Positions 8,083-17,014 of a DNA stretch of 64,000 bases are shown here, piece after piece. The position numbers were made by a program, and so were the translations under genes. The stretch comes from Yoonia sediminilitoris (GTDB lineage: Bacteria; Pseudomonadota; Alphaproteobacteria; Rhodobacterales; Rhodobacteraceae), in contig NZ_QBUD01000001.1 in NCBI RefSeq assembly GCF_003058085.1, positions 62,001-126,000 on the forward strand, given 5' to 3'. Each line of letters opens with the position of its first letter. The stretch's first letter is position 1. The notes below the pieces were generated by a model. The model did no database searches and was not told where the DNA came from. It saw nothing but the letters and a program-made list of their open reading frames with translations.

Positions 8083-8997
8083 TCAGCGTGAGGCATGGAA
8101 AGATTGGCCCAGTGACCCGGGCGCCCGTCCGGTCCGCATAATAACCAGAACTGCGATGGTGGCCAGATAGGGCGACATGGAAAGATACTCCACCGGAATG
8201 GCAAAGCCAGCCGCTTGCAGGTTCAGCTGCAAAACAGTCACCCCGCCAAACAAATAAGCACCCAGCAAAAGCCGCCACGGCCGCCAGCTGGCAAAGACGA
8301 CGATGGCCAGTGCGATCCAGCCAGCCCCGGCGGTCATACCTTCGGTCCATTGCGGCACCCGCACAAGGCTTAGGTAGGCCCCACCAAGGCCTGCACAGGC
8401 CCCGCCAAACATGATCGCCAACATCCGCACGCGGACCACGTGATATCCCAGCGCATGCGCGGCCTCGTGGTTTTCACCCACAGCACGCAAAATCAGGCCG
8501 GCGCGGGCGTACTTCAGAAACGCCCATGTGCCAGCCACGATCAACAGGCCGACATAGACCATCGGATCATGCTGAAAAACGATTGGCCCAATGACCGGAA
8601 TGTCGCCCAGCAGGGGGATATTCCAATCGGGAAAGCTTGGTGCCTTGATCCCGATATAGCCCTGACCCATCAGCGCCGACAGGCCGAGGCCAAACAGGGT
8701 CAGCGCCAGCCCTGTGGCAACCTGATTGGACAGCAAGAACTGCGTCAGGAACCCGAACAAAAGCGACAGCAGTGCCCCCCCAACGGCGGCCCCGATAAAG
8801 CCAAGCCAAGGGGAATTGGTGCCAACAGCCACAATAAACCCGCACACGGCGCCGGTGATCATCATCCCCTCAACGCCAAGGTTCAACACGCCCGCCCGTT
8901 CCACCACCAATTCACCCACGGCGGCCAGCAAAATAGGGGTCGCGGCAACCATGAGCGACGCAAGCAGAAGGATTGGATTAATTGCAGAAAAATCCAT
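8083..8997 (-). CDS. ABC transporter permease (BPD_transp_2, nucleoside/purine importer)
   Basis: Inner-membrane permease of 304 aa with roughly eight to ten hydrophobic segments. The motif GVLNLGVEGMM near residues 36-46 is typical of the second permease of nucleoside-type (YufQ/NupC-like) importers. Another family block, AVGENHEAAHALGYHVVRVR, is the probable coupling loop to the ATPase. Its ATG shares one base with the stop of the upstream permease (TGATG), which indicates translational coupling. It forms the membrane channel together with the 8997-10079 product. Confidence 0.92.
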   Translation of the reverse strand: MDFSAINPILLLASLMVAATPILLAAVGELVVERAGVLNLGVEGMMITGAVCGFIVAVGTNSPWLGFIGAAVGGALLSLLFGFLTQFLLSNQVATGLALTLFGLGLSALMGQGYIGIKAPSFPDWNIPLLGDIPVIGPIVFQHDPMVYVGLLIVAGTWAFLKYARAGLILRAVGENHEAAHALGYHVVRVRMLAIMFGGACAGLGGAYLSLVRVPQWTEGMTAGAGWIALAIVVFASWRPWRLLLGAYLFGGVTVLQLNLQAAGFAIPVEYLSMSPYLATIAVLVIMRTGRAPGSLGQSFHASR

Positions 8998-10079
8998 CAG
9001 GCAGCCGCCCCCGTTGCAAACCGCACGCGGTAATTTGTCAGAACATCCACTGCGAGCAGGAAAAACAACAGCATTCCCTGCATCAATTGGATCGCGGCAA
9101 GCGGCAGGCCAAGGTTGGATTGGGCGATTTCACCGCCGATGTAAGTCAGGGCCATTAACGCGCCCGCCAGCAGAATGCCCACTGGATGCAACCGGCCCAG
9201 AAAGGCCACAATAATCGCCGTGAAGCCGTAACCCACGTTAAAGTCAATACTGACCTGACCCGCAGGACCGGCCACTTCAAACAGTCCCGCCAGCCCAGCC
9301 AATGCGCCGGACAATCCCATGCAAATCAGGATTAGCCGACCGGGGTTCACCCCCGCAAAGCGCGCAGCCCGGGGGCTTTGCCCCGACAGGCGGACATGAA
9401 AGCCAAATATATGGCGCGACAGGGTGACATAGGCAAAGATGACGACGATCAGGGCCGTGACAACACCCCAATGCATGCCGCTTCCGCTGATCAGTTCAAG
9501 GTTGGCGGCGGACGGGTACTGCGCAAGGTTCCGGCTGCCGGGAAAGCCCATGCCGTCAGGATTGCGCAGCGCGCCCAGCGCCATCGAGGCCAGCAGCTGT
9601 TCTGCAACATAAACCAGCATCAGCGACACAAGGATTTCATTGGTGCCGAATTTAACGCGCAATATACCCGGTATCATCGCCCAAAGCATTCCGCCCAGCG
9701 CGCCGGCCAAAATCATCAGCGGAAAAATGATGAAGGACTCCAATGGATAGAACGCCAACCCGACAGCAGCCCCGCAAATGGCGCCAACGATATATTGCCC
9801 TTCGGCTCCGATATTCCAAATCCCGGCCCGAAAGCCAAAAGACAGGCCAATGGCGATCAACACCAAAGGCGCGCCCTTGATCAACAGTTGCGGGCGGTAA
9901 TACCAGGCGAACTCGGAAAACAACGGGTCCAGAAAAATCGTGCGGATCGTCTCGAAGGGGTTTTTGCCCAGAGCCAGAAAGAGAAGCCCGCCAAAAAACA
10001 TGGTCAGCACAACGGCCAGCGCGGGTGTGGCAAGAACCCAAAAACGGGATGGTTGCGGACGTTTTTCCAGCATGATCAT
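8997..10079 (-). CDS. ABC transporter permease (BPD_transp_2, first subunit)
   Basis: Inner-membrane permease of 360 aa. The family motif GFRAGIWNIGAEGQ is visible around residues 82-95, and the later loop LSGQSPRAARFAGVNPGRL is a likely ATPase contact. The start MIMLEK has a GGGGG ribosome site seven bases ahead. It is the longer, N-terminally extended partner normally paired with the shorter permease that follows. The 72-base gap to the ATPase gene upstream is filled by a copy of the dispersed palindromic repeat (10094-10137), which may influence relative expression of the ATPase and permeases. Confidence 0.92.
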   Translation of the reverse strand: MIMLEKRPQPSRFWVLATPALAVVLTMFFGGLLFLALGKNPFETIRTIFLDPLFSEFAWYYRPQLLIKGAPLVLIAIGLSFGFRAGIWNIGAEGQYIVGAICGAAVGLAFYPLESFIIFPLMILAGALGGMLWAMIPGILRVKFGTNEILVSLMLVYVAEQLLASMALGALRNPDGMGFPGSRNLAQYPSAANLELISGSGMHWGVVTALIVVIFAYVTLSRHIFGFHVRLSGQSPRAARFAGVNPGRLILICMGLSGALAGLAGLFEVAGPAGQVSIDFNVGYGFTAIIVAFLGRLHPVGILLAGALMALTYIGGEIAQSNLGLPLAAIQLMQGMLLFFLLAVDVLTNYRVRFATGAAA

Positions 10080-10093
10080 AACAAGACCCCCAG

Positions 10094-10137
10094 CTTCTTA
10101 TGGCCAAAAATATCCCGGGGTCCGGGGCAGCGCCCCG
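10094..10137 (+). repeat. Dispersed palindromic repeat, copy A
   Basis: Begins CTTCTTATGGCC, continues with an AAATAT core, and ends with the hairpin CGGGGCAGCGCCCCG (10123-10137). It sits between the ATPase and first permease genes of the purine operon. The layout matches copies at 13588-13647 and 42680-42728, and partly 44931-44963. Confidence 0.75.
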
Positions 10138-10151
10138 AAAGAGGTGTGTCA

Positions 10152-11675
10152 TCAAGCGTCAACATGGGCCACTTCCATATCATGCGCGCCACCCAGCATC
10201 AGGCCGATCTGTTCAACCGTCAGGCCTGCGGCTGGACGGGGCGCGGACAAACGGCCCTCATTCAGGGCAGCAAAACGATCCGAGATTTCCATCAATTCAT
10301 CCAGATCCTGACTGATGCAGATGACAGCAGCGCCATTTACGGCCAAATCAAGCAGCGCTTGCCTGATCGCGGCGGCGGCTGACGCATCAACACCCCACGT
10401 GGGTTGGTTCACAACCAGCACATCGGGGTCCTGCATGATCTCGCGGCCAATCACAAACTTCTGCAAGTTGCCGCCTGACAGGGACCGGGCGGTATTTTGG
10501 GGCCCGGGGGTGCGCACATCAAACGCACGAATGACAGCTTCGGCAAAGCTGCGCGCACGGCCCCAGTGCACGAATCCCTTGCGGGCAAGGTGCTGACGGG
10601 TCGTGGCGGTCATGACGGCATTCTCGGTCAGGGTCATATCGGGGGCGGCCGCATGGCCCATCCGTTCCTCAGGCGCCGCGAGCAGGCCCAGTTTGCGCCG
10701 GGCATTGGGGCCCAGTTTGCCGATTGGCGTGCCCTGATATTGGATCATCGCAGCACCTACCCGCATTTCGCCGGACAAAGCCGCGACAAGTTCGTCTTGC
10801 CCGTTACCGGCGACACCGCCGATCCCCAGCACTTCGCCCTTGCGGACCTCCAGCGAGATGTCGCGCAACGCCGTGCCGAACTGATGCGGGGCAGGGGCGT
10901 TCAGGGCATCAAGACGGACAATGATTTCACCTACGGGCCGGGCCGCTTTTTGTGGGACATGCAGTACGCTGCCCACCATCAATTCGGCCATATCACGGGC
11001 CGAAGTGTTGCGCGGGTCGCAAGTGCCGACAACTTCACCCAGCCGCAAAACGGTAGCGTTGTCACAAAGCGCGCGGATTTCCTCCAGCTTGTGCGAGATA
11101 TAAAGGATCGCTGTCCCCTCTGCGCGCAACTTGCGCAATGTCTCGAACAAGATGGCAACTTCTTGCGGGGTCAGTACAGATGTGGGTTCATCCATAATCA
11201 GAAGCTTGGGATCTTGTAGCAGACAGCGAATTATCTCGACGCGCTGACGCTCACCTGCGGATAGACCGCCCACGGTGCGATCAGGATCAAGCGGCAGGCC
11301 GTATTGTTCCGACACATTGCGCACGCGGGCCGCGATATCACGCAACGGTGGCGGCTTTTCCATGCCAAGCGCGATATTTTCGGCCACGGTCATCGCGTCA
11401 AACAGGGAAAAATGCTGAAACACCATCGCCACACCGGCAGCGCGGGCGGCGCGCGGTTCGGCAGGCTGGAAAGGGATCCCATGCAGGGACATCTGGCCAC
11501 TGTCAGGCTTGACCAAACCATAGATCGTTTTCACGAGGGTGGATTTGCCAGCGCCGTTCTCGCCCAGCAGCGCGTGGATTTCACCGCCCATGATATCAAA
11601 GGACACGTCCTTGTTGGCGACAACGCCGGGATAGGCTTTGGTCAGGCCAGACAGGCGCAACAGCGGGTCGGTCAT
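10152..11675 (-). CDS. ABC transporter ATP-binding protein, tandem ATPase (nucleoside/sugar type)
   Basis: Protein of 507 aa with two fused ABC ATPase domains, as in nucleoside (YufO) and ribose-type importers. Domain 1 has Walker A GENGAGKST, signature LSAGERQRVEI and Walker B LLIMDEPTSVLT. Domain 2 has a degenerate Walker A (GVAGNGQDEL) and signature LSGGNLQKFVIGRE, the usual asymmetry of this subfamily. The ATG overlaps the xdhC stop (ATGA at 11672-11675). With the two permeases and the BMP-type binding protein it makes a complete importer. Its place behind xdhABC suggests purine or nucleoside import. Confidence 0.93.
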   Translation of the reverse strand: MTDPLLRLSGLTKAYPGVVANKDVSFDIMGGEIHALLGENGAGKSTLVKTIYGLVKPDSGQMSLHGIPFQPAEPRAARAAGVAMVFQHFSLFDAMTVAENIALGMEKPPPLRDIAARVRNVSEQYGLPLDPDRTVGGLSAGERQRVEIIRCLLQDPKLLIMDEPTSVLTPQEVAILFETLRKLRAEGTAILYISHKLEEIRALCDNATVLRLGEVVGTCDPRNTSARDMAELMVGSVLHVPQKAARPVGEIIVRLDALNAPAPHQFGTALRDISLEVRKGEVLGIGGVAGNGQDELVAALSGEMRVGAAMIQYQGTPIGKLGPNARRKLGLLAAPEERMGHAAAPDMTLTENAVMTATTRQHLARKGFVHWGRARSFAEAVIRAFDVRTPGPQNTARSLSGGNLQKFVIGREIMQDPDVLVVNQPTWGVDASAAAAIRQALLDLAVNGAAVICISQDLDELMEISDRFAALNEGRLSAPRPAAGLTVEQIGLMLGGAHDMEVAHVDA

Positions 11676-12412
11676 GCGGTGCGGTCCTTGGTCTTTCGAT
11701 TCTGCCTGTCGATCATGGAGGTTGCGACACCAAGCGCAAGGGCTGCGGGGTGTTTGCCTAACAAAGGGTCACCAATCGGGCAGGCAATGCGCGCGATTTG
11801 GGCGGGGCTATGGCCCAATGCAGCCAGCCGCGCACGAAACCGCGCCCATTTGGTCGCCGACCCTATCAATCCCACGCTTGCAAATTCATGGCGCAACAGC
11901 GCGTGACACAGGGCAAGGTCCATATCGTGACTATACGTGAGGATCAGATGGTCCGCTTGTGCGGGTGCATGTTTCGCAACCAGACTGGGGTCGGCGGCCA
12001 CAAGGGTTGTCACATCAGTCCGCGGAAAGCGGTCAGCTGATGTGTCGATCCATGTGATGTCGAAATCGGGCAGCGGGGCCATGACATGTACGATGGCGCG
12101 TCCAACGTGCCCTGCGCCATAGATCCACAAGGAGGACCGAGGCGCGGGATCAAGCACATCGGCCCGTTCCCAGACAAGCGTGACAGAGCCACCGCAACAT
12201 TGGCCTAATGAAGGGCCAAGCGGGATGGTGCGCTGGTCACTGCTGCGCCCGTCGGACAGCATGCACCTTGCGTCGGCAATCGCCTGCCACTCCAGCGCGC
12301 CACCGCCAATCGTGCCTTCGGTGCGGTCCGCCCAGACCAACATTTGCGTGCCGGTGTCGCGGGGGGCAGAGCCTGCCGTCCTGGCGACAGTGATGCGGAC
12401 GCAATCGGTCAT
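11672..12412 (-). CDS. xdhC: Xanthine dehydrogenase accessory protein XdhC
   Basis: Molybdenum-cofactor chaperone of 246 aa that inserts sulfurated Moco into XdhB. The XdhC/CoxI domain appears at the N-terminus (ITVARTAGSAPRDTGTQMLV, GTIGGGALEWQAI, GQCCGGSVTL), and a Rossmann-like C-terminal domain carries SLWIYGAGHVGRAIV. GLIGSATKWARFRARLAALG is a further family hallmark. The gene overlaps xdhB upstream and the ABC ATPase downstream by ATGA on both sides, so translation is probably coupled throughout. Confidence 0.93.
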   Translation of the reverse strand: MTDCVRITVARTAGSAPRDTGTQMLVWADRTEGTIGGGALEWQAIADARCMLSDGRSSDQRTIPLGPSLGQCCGGSVTLVWERADVLDPAPRSSLWIYGAGHVGRAIVHVMAPLPDFDITWIDTSADRFPRTDVTTLVAADPSLVAKHAPAQADHLILTYSHDMDLALCHALLRHEFASVGLIGSATKWARFRARLAALGHSPAQIARIACPIGDPLLGKHPAALALGVATSMIDRQNRKTKDRTA

Positions 12413-14796
12413 CCGCGTGCCCTGTCAATGGCGTTCAGGATTTCCTCTGCTGTGGCCGGGGCCTGCAAATCGGGATAATGCGGGCCACAGGCGCTGACCG
12501 CGTCCGACAGGGCCAGAAAGGCCGATATGCCCAGCATAAAAGGGGGCTCGCCCACAGCCTTGGACCGATAGATTGTCTGGGCAGGGTTCGGTGCATCCCA
12601 AAGGGCCACATTGAAAATATCGGGTCGGTCGGAACAGGCCGGAATTTTGTAGGTCGACGGCGCATGGGTGCGCAACCGGCCGCTATCGTCCCAAACCAAC
12701 TCTTCAGTGGTGAGCCAGCCCGCGCCTTGCACATAGCCGCCTTCGATCTGACCAATATCCAGTGCTGGGTTCAGTGACGCGCCTGCATCGTGCACGATAT
12801 CGGTGCGCAGAATACGATTTTCGCCGGTCAGCGTGTCGATCACAACCTCGGTGACGGCTGCGCCCTGGGCAAAATAGAAAAATGGCGTGCCCTCGCCCTT
12901 GATCCGATCCCACGCAAGGTCCGGGGTCTTGTAAAACCCGGTGGCCGAAAGGCTGATCCGGTTCTGATATGCGGTTTGAGCAGCTTGGGCAAAGCTGATG
13001 GTCCGGGTGCCTATGTGTACGTCACCGTTTTCAAAGCGGATGTCGTCGGGTTTTGTCTGATGCAATTGGGCAAGACAAACCGCGATACGGTCCCGGATGA
13101 TGTCACAGGCATTGGCAACAGCCATCCCGTTCAGATCTGACCCGGATGACGCGGCGGTTGCAGATGTATTTGGGACCTTGGCGGTATCAGTCGCCGTGAT
13201 CTTCACTTGGGCGGTATCAATGCCAAAGCGGTGGGCTGCGACCTGTGCGACTTTCTGGAACAAACCTTGCCCCATTTCAGTGCCGCCGTGGTTCATATGG
13301 ACAGATCCATCCTGATAGACATGCACAAGCGCGCCAGCCTGATTAAGATGGGTCAGGGTAAAGGAAATCCCGAATTTGACTGGACTGAAAGCAATGCCCT
13401 TCTTGAGGATAGGTTCTTTCGCATTCCAACCCGCAATTCTGGCCCGTCTAGCGTGATAGTCCGAACGGGTCAGCAAACTGACGGTCAATTCATCCAGAAT
13501 AAAATCCGTTACCGGCATATTGTATGGTGTCTGCTGTGGGGGCGATGGATCAAGATCCATCTTACGGTCCAGCTCGGTTCCGCTCTGCTTCTTATGGCCT
13601 GAAATATCCTCGGGGGGGCGCGTAGCGCGGGGGGCAGACAGCCCCCCTATACCCATCCTCGCATAATAGTTCCGTTGCCGCACAATGACCGGGTCAATCC
13701 CCAATTCCGCTGCGATATGGTCCATCACGCGTTCGATGCCCAGTACGCCCTGCGGGCCACCAAAGCCGCGGAAGGCGGTGGCGGATTGCATGTTCGTGCG
13801 CAACCGGTGCGACGTGATCCGTACATGGGGCAGGTGATAGGCATTGTCGGCATGCAACATCGCCCTGTCCGCCACCGGAAGCGATAGATCCATCGCCCAG
13901 CCGCAGCGGGTCATCTGCGTAAAATCAACAGCCAGCAGCTTGCCGTCCGCGTCATAACCTGCGTCATAGGCGATGCGGAAATCATGTCGCTTGCCCGTGA
14001 TCATCATGTCGTCATCACGGTCATAGCGCATCTTGCAGGCATAGCCCGTCCGGCGCGCGGCAACCGCACAGGCGACGGCCAAGGCGTTGCCCTGACTCTC
14101 CTTGCCGCCAAATCCGCCACCCATGCGCCGCACTTCGCAGCGCACTGCGTGCATCGGCACCCCAAGAGCATCCGCAACCTTATGCTGAATTTCGGTAGGA
14201 TGCTGGGTCGAACTTTGCACCACCATGTCCCCACCTTCCTGCGGCAGGCAAAGTGCGGCCTGTCCCTCCAGATAGAAATGTTCTTGCCCGCCCATATCGA
14301 TCTGACCGGCAATCCTGTGGGGTGCGGCAGCAAGGGCGGGATCCACATCGCCTTTTGTCCATATGCGCGGGCCGTCTTCAAATAGGCTGTCGGCGGCCAG
14401 CGCTTCCTCAATTGTGAGGATCGGTTGGCGTTCGGTATATGCGATCTGGCCCAGACGGGCGGCCTTGCGCGCGTTCAGGTGACTGTCTGCAACAACAAGA
14501 AAGACGGGCTGGCCCAGATAGTGCACCTCGCCCGTTGCAAGCAAGGGCTCATCATGCGCTGACGGGGACACATCATTGGCGAATGGCAGGTCATCGGCCG
14601 TCAGGACAGCGACCACACCATCAGCCGCGCGCACGCCGCTCAGGTCCATTGCCGTGATCTGACCGCAGGCGATCGTGGCGGTACCGAACGCCAGATGCAA
14701 TGTGCCCTCTGGGGTTGGGATATCGTCGATATAGCGTGCGGCACCCGTGACATGCAGCTTGGCTGCGTCATGGGGAAGTGGCTTGGCGACGGTCAT
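12409..14796 (-). CDS. xdhB: Xanthine dehydrogenase molybdopterin-binding subunit XdhB, with an inserted repeat
   Basis: Large Moco subunit of 795 aa that oxidises hypoxanthine and xanthine. Motifs include [56 protein letters not shown] and [15 protein letters not shown], the last with the expected catalytic Glu. The ATG at 14796 overlaps the xdhA stop, and the longer frame from 14967 is rejected. Residues about 384-421 (bases 13535-13648) are unusual: between RNYYARMG and [12 protein letters not shown] lies a segment encoded by two repeat elements (13588-13647 and 13544-13566). I infer this as an in-frame insertion into a linker. The reading frame stays open and all conserved blocks remain. 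Confidence 0.94.
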   Translation of the reverse strand: MTVAKPLPHDAAKLHVTGAARYIDDIPTPEGTLHLAFGTATIACGQITAMDLSGVRAADGVVAVLTADDLPFANDVSPSAHDEPLLATGEVHYLGQPVFLVVADSHLNARKAARLGQIAYTERQPILTIEEALAADSLFEDGPRIWTKGDVDPALAAAPHRIAGQIDMGGQEHFYLEGQAALCLPQEGGDMVVQSSTQHPTEIQHKVADALGVPMHAVRCEVRRMGGGFGGKESQGNALAVACAVAARRTGYACKMRYDRDDDMMITGKRHDFRIAYDAGYDADGKLLAVDFTQMTRCGWAMDLSLPVADRAMLHADNAYHLPHVRITSHRLRTNMQSATAFRGFGGPQGVLGIERVMDHIAAELGIDPVIVRQRNYYARMGIGGLSAPRATRPPEDISGHKKQSGTELDRKMDLDPSPPQQTPYNMPVTDFILDELTVSLLTRSDYHARRARIAGWNAKEPILKKGIAFSPVKFGISFTLTHLNQAGALVHVYQDGSVHMNHGGTEMGQGLFQKVAQVAAHRFGIDTAQVKITATDTAKVPNTSATAASSGSDLNGMAVANACDIIRDRIAVCLAQLHQTKPDDIRFENGDVHIGTRTISFAQAAQTAYQNRISLSATGFYKTPDLAWDRIKGEGTPFFYFAQGAAVTEVVIDTLTGENRILRTDIVHDAGASLNPALDIGQIEGGYVQGAGWLTTEELVWDDSGRLRTHAPSTYKIPACSDRPDIFNVALWDAPNPAQTIYRSKAVGEPPFMLGISAFLALSDAVSACGPHYPDLQAPATAEEILNAIDRARG
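13544..13566. repeat. Palindromic repeat inside xdhB, shared with 16322-16344
   Basis: A perfect inverted repeat, GATGGATC-AA-GATCCATC (13544-13561), plus five further bases, is identical over 23 bases to the reverse complement of 16322-16344 in an intergenic region. Within xdhB it encodes RKMDLDP next to the larger repeat at 13588-13647. Confidence 0.85.
13588..13647 (+). repeat. Dispersed palindromic repeat, copy C, inside xdhB
   Basis: Begins CTTCTTATGGCC, then GAAATATCC, a G-run, GCGCGTAGCGCG, and ends with the hairpin GGGGGGC-AGACA-GCCCCCC (to 13647). It lies antisense to xdhB, and its reverse strand is translated as roughly [20 protein letters not shown]. Other copies in the window are intergenic. 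Confidence 0.8.
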
Positions 14797-16157
14797 GGCG
14801 CGACCTCCAGCACATTGGTTGCATGGCCTGACATTTCGGCAAAATAGCGATGCAGCAGATTGCGGGCGACGCGCATGCGGTAACTGGCTGATGCACGCAT
14901 GTCGCTCATCGGGGTGTAGTCGGTTTCGAACTTTTCGGCCGCTTCCGAGATGGTCAAAGCGGTCCACGGTTGACCAATCAAAGCCGCCTCGACTGCGTTG
15001 GCCCGGTGCGGGGTGCCCGCCATGCCGCCAAAGGCAATACGCGCCCGCTGCACATGTCCGTCTTGCACAGTCACGTTAAAGCACCCGCAAACAGCCGAAA
15101 TATCCTGATCGAACCGTTTCGATATTTTATAGCAGCGCAAATTCGGCGCGGTCTGTGGAATTGTGACACCCGTGACCAACTCCCCGGGGGCGCGGTCTTG
15201 CTTGCCATACTCAACAAAGAATTCCTCGATCGGCATTTTGCGAAGCTTGGGACCGTGCCGCAGATGCAGCGTGGCGCCCAAAGCAATAAGCGCGGGCGGA
15301 TTGTCCCCGATTGGCGATCCATTGGCGATATTTCCGCCGATCGTGGCAGCATTGCGCACCTGCTCTGACCCGTAGCGGCGGATCAGTTCCGCATAAGACG
15401 GGTGATGCACCCGCATCGTTTCCATCAGATCGGTCATCGTGACACCTGCACCGATGGTGATCGCACCTTCTGCAAATTCAAAGTGTTGCAAATCACGACA
15501 GCGGTTCAGGAACGCGACCTTCGTCAGGTCGCGCAACTGCTTGGTGACCCAAAGGCCCGCATCCGTGGCGCCGGCAATCAGCGTGGCATCCGGGTTTGCG
15601 GCATACCATGTGGCAAGCGCATCAAGCGTTTCAGGGGCATAAGGGACTGGCGCGACCGGCAGGGCTGGATCGTCAAGCCATGCAGGGGGCGGGGCGTCCT
15701 GCGCTGTTTTTGCGGCCCTGATGATAGGCGCATATCCTGTGCAGCGACAGAGGTTCCCTGCCAGGACATCATCATGATCAGTGCGTCCTTTCAGATGCCC
15801 GGCCACCATCGAGGCAACAAACCCCGGCGTGCAAAATCCGCATTGTGACCCATGATGGGTGACCATGGCCGCCTGTACCGGATGTAGTTCGCCGTCAGGC
15901 CCGCTAACCCCCTCCACGGTCCGCACAGACTTGCCATGCAGCTGGGGCAAAAACAGAATACAGGCGTTCAGAGCGCGCGCGCCTGTGTCACCGTGGGGGT
16001 CCGTCACAACAACGGTGCAGGCGCCACAGTCGCCCTCGTTGCATCCTTCCTTTGTACCGCAAAGCCCGCGATCTTCGCGTAGCCAATCAAGCAGGCTGCG
16101 CGTGGGCGGCGCATCCAGCGTTACGGTTTCCCCATTGAGAAGAAACGTCACTTGCAT
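14793..16157 (-). CDS. xdhA: Xanthine dehydrogenase small subunit XdhA (2Fe-2S and FAD domains)
   Basis: Electron-transfer subunit of 454 aa. The N-terminal plant-type [2Fe-2S] domain has cysteines 39, 44, 47 and 66 ([16 protein letters not shown]). The second [2Fe-2S] domain shows [10 protein letters not shown] and [11 protein letters not shown]. From about residue 170 follows a FAD-binding domain with the [15 protein letters not shown] loop. Electrons pass from XdhB through these centres to FAD and then NAD. It is the first gene of the seven-gene operon. A perfect 11-bp inverted repeat lies about 40-70 bases upstream of the ATG (16196-16228) and may be an operator. Confidence 0.95.
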   Translation of the reverse strand: MQVTFLLNGETVTLDAPPTRSLLDWLREDRGLCGTKEGCNEGDCGACTVVVTDPHGDTGARALNACILFLPQLHGKSVRTVEGVSGPDGELHPVQAAMVTHHGSQCGFCTPGFVASMVAGHLKGRTDHDDVLAGNLCRCTGYAPIIRAAKTAQDAPPPAWLDDPALPVAPVPYAPETLDALATWYAANPDATLIAGATDAGLWVTKQLRDLTKVAFLNRCRDLQHFEFAEGAITIGAGVTMTDLMETMRVHHPSYAELIRRYGSEQVRNAATIGGNIANGSPIGDNPPALIALGATLHLRHGPKLRKMPIEEFFVEYGKQDRAPGELVTGVTIPQTAPNLRCYKISKRFDQDISAVCGCFNVTVQDGHVQRARIAFGGMAGTPHRANAVEAALIGQPWTALTISEAAEKFETDYTPMSDMRASASYRMRVARNLLHRYFAEMSGHATNVLEVAP

Positions 16158-16195
16158 GGTATTTACCTGCCGCCTTACCAGATGGTCACATCCCG

Positions 16196-16228
16196 TCTTT
16201 CCTGTCGATGCGGCGTAGACAGGAAAGA
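16196..16228. promoter_or_regulatory. Perfect inverted repeat upstream of xdhA, candidate operator
   Basis: Arms TCTTTCCTGTC (16196-16206) and GACAGGAAAGA (16218-16228) are exact reverse complements separated by 11 bases. The position just upstream of the first gene of the purine operon fits a regulator binding site. No regulator gene is adjacent. Confidence 0.45.
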
Positions 16229-16321
16229 TCTGTCAAAACAAAGCGGTCAGGCCGGGGATTTGCAAGCCCCACGGGGAAAAAAGGCACAAAATGCCGCGAA
16301 ATTAATCAAACGGTACAAGGT

Positions 16322-16344
16322 CGTAAGATGGATCTTGATCCATC
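16322..16344. repeat. Palindromic repeat, intergenic copy
   Basis: The perfect inverted repeat GATGGATC-TT-GATCCATC with five flanking bases matches 13544-13566 inside xdhB over 23 bases. It lies between the lipoprotein gene's 3' end and the xdhA promoter region. No T-run follows, so it is not an obvious terminator. Confidence 0.85.
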
Positions 16345-16351
16345 CGCCTCC

Positions 16352-16942
16352 TTAACCATCGTTCACCTCGATGGCGACAATCTCGCCTTTATGAAGCAAG
16401 AGATCTACCCAATCGGCCTTATCACCAAAACCATCATAGACAGTGACGAAGCTTGTTGATTTTGCCAGGCGGTCAATGCGGCGACCACATGGTTTGGTCG
16501 GGCGTGCACCACAAAAGGTGGTCTTGATCACCTCGTACGCCTCGTCCGTCGCTGAGTAGGGCCGCTTCAGCCCCACGTCGGAATAGCGAACAATTTCATG
16601 CGTGCCGACGTCTCCGAACATGACCAGCGCACCAGTGAATTGCCGCGCGCATCCATCGCGAAACCCGGTCAGAAACATCGTGCGCTTCCTGGTGCTGTCC
16701 GGCCGAGGGTCAAAGAAGCGAAAGCCTGCTGCGGATTTGACCTCTGCGCCCATGTCCGCCTTTGCAACCGTGCAATTGCGGGCAAAGGTCCCATAGGGGA
16801 CAATGTCATCCTTGGTTACATCTGAGTCGCCCATCGGTGCACCGGTGCTCATGAAGGCCAAGCCTCCTGACATCGGCCCCGCACAGCCGACAAGGGCGGT
16901 CAGGCAGAAAACAGACAAGATCGCGCGCACCAAGCGACACAC
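16352..16942 (-). CDS. Hypothetical lipoprotein
   Basis: Protein of 196 aa, unrecognised. The N-terminus has a hydrophobic signal and the lipobox LTALVGC, so it should be lipid-anchored after signal peptidase II cleavage. The mature part contains cysteines in RNCTVAKADMG, FRDGCARQF, TTFCGARPTKPCGRR that could form disulfides. The start is a GTG at 16942; a GTG at 16930 is an alternative with better spacing to AAGGG, and either leaves the signal intact. It stands apart from the neighbouring operons. Function unknown, envelope location likely. Confidence 0.78.
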   Translation of the reverse strand: MCRLVRAILSVFCLTALVGCAGPMSGGLAFMSTGAPMGDSDVTKDDIVPYGTFARNCTVAKADMGAEVKSAAGFRFFDPRPDSTRKRTMFLTGFRDGCARQFTGALVMFGDVGTHEIVRYSDVGLKRPYSATDEAYEVIKTTFCGARPTKPCGRRIDRLAKSTSFVTVYDGFGDKADWVDLLLHKGEIVAIEVNDG

Positions 16943-17014
16943 CCTTCATTAAAATCCCCGTTTTCATAACGAATTTTCAACGCGGCGTCTACTGTGCCAG
17001 CCACCCGGCAGGTC

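Noticed and set aside
8057..8350. N-terminal extension of the BMP-family gene
   Set aside because: The extension overlaps the permease gene and lacks a signal; the true signal peptide begins at 8056-8047.
9378..10382. 334-codon plus-strand frame
   Set aside because: Antisense to permease and ATPase genes, with low-complexity Gln/His-rich product.
14797..14967. N-terminal extension of XdhB
   Set aside because: It lies inside xdhA; the ATG at 14796 overlaps the xdhA stop, as at the other junctions of the operon.
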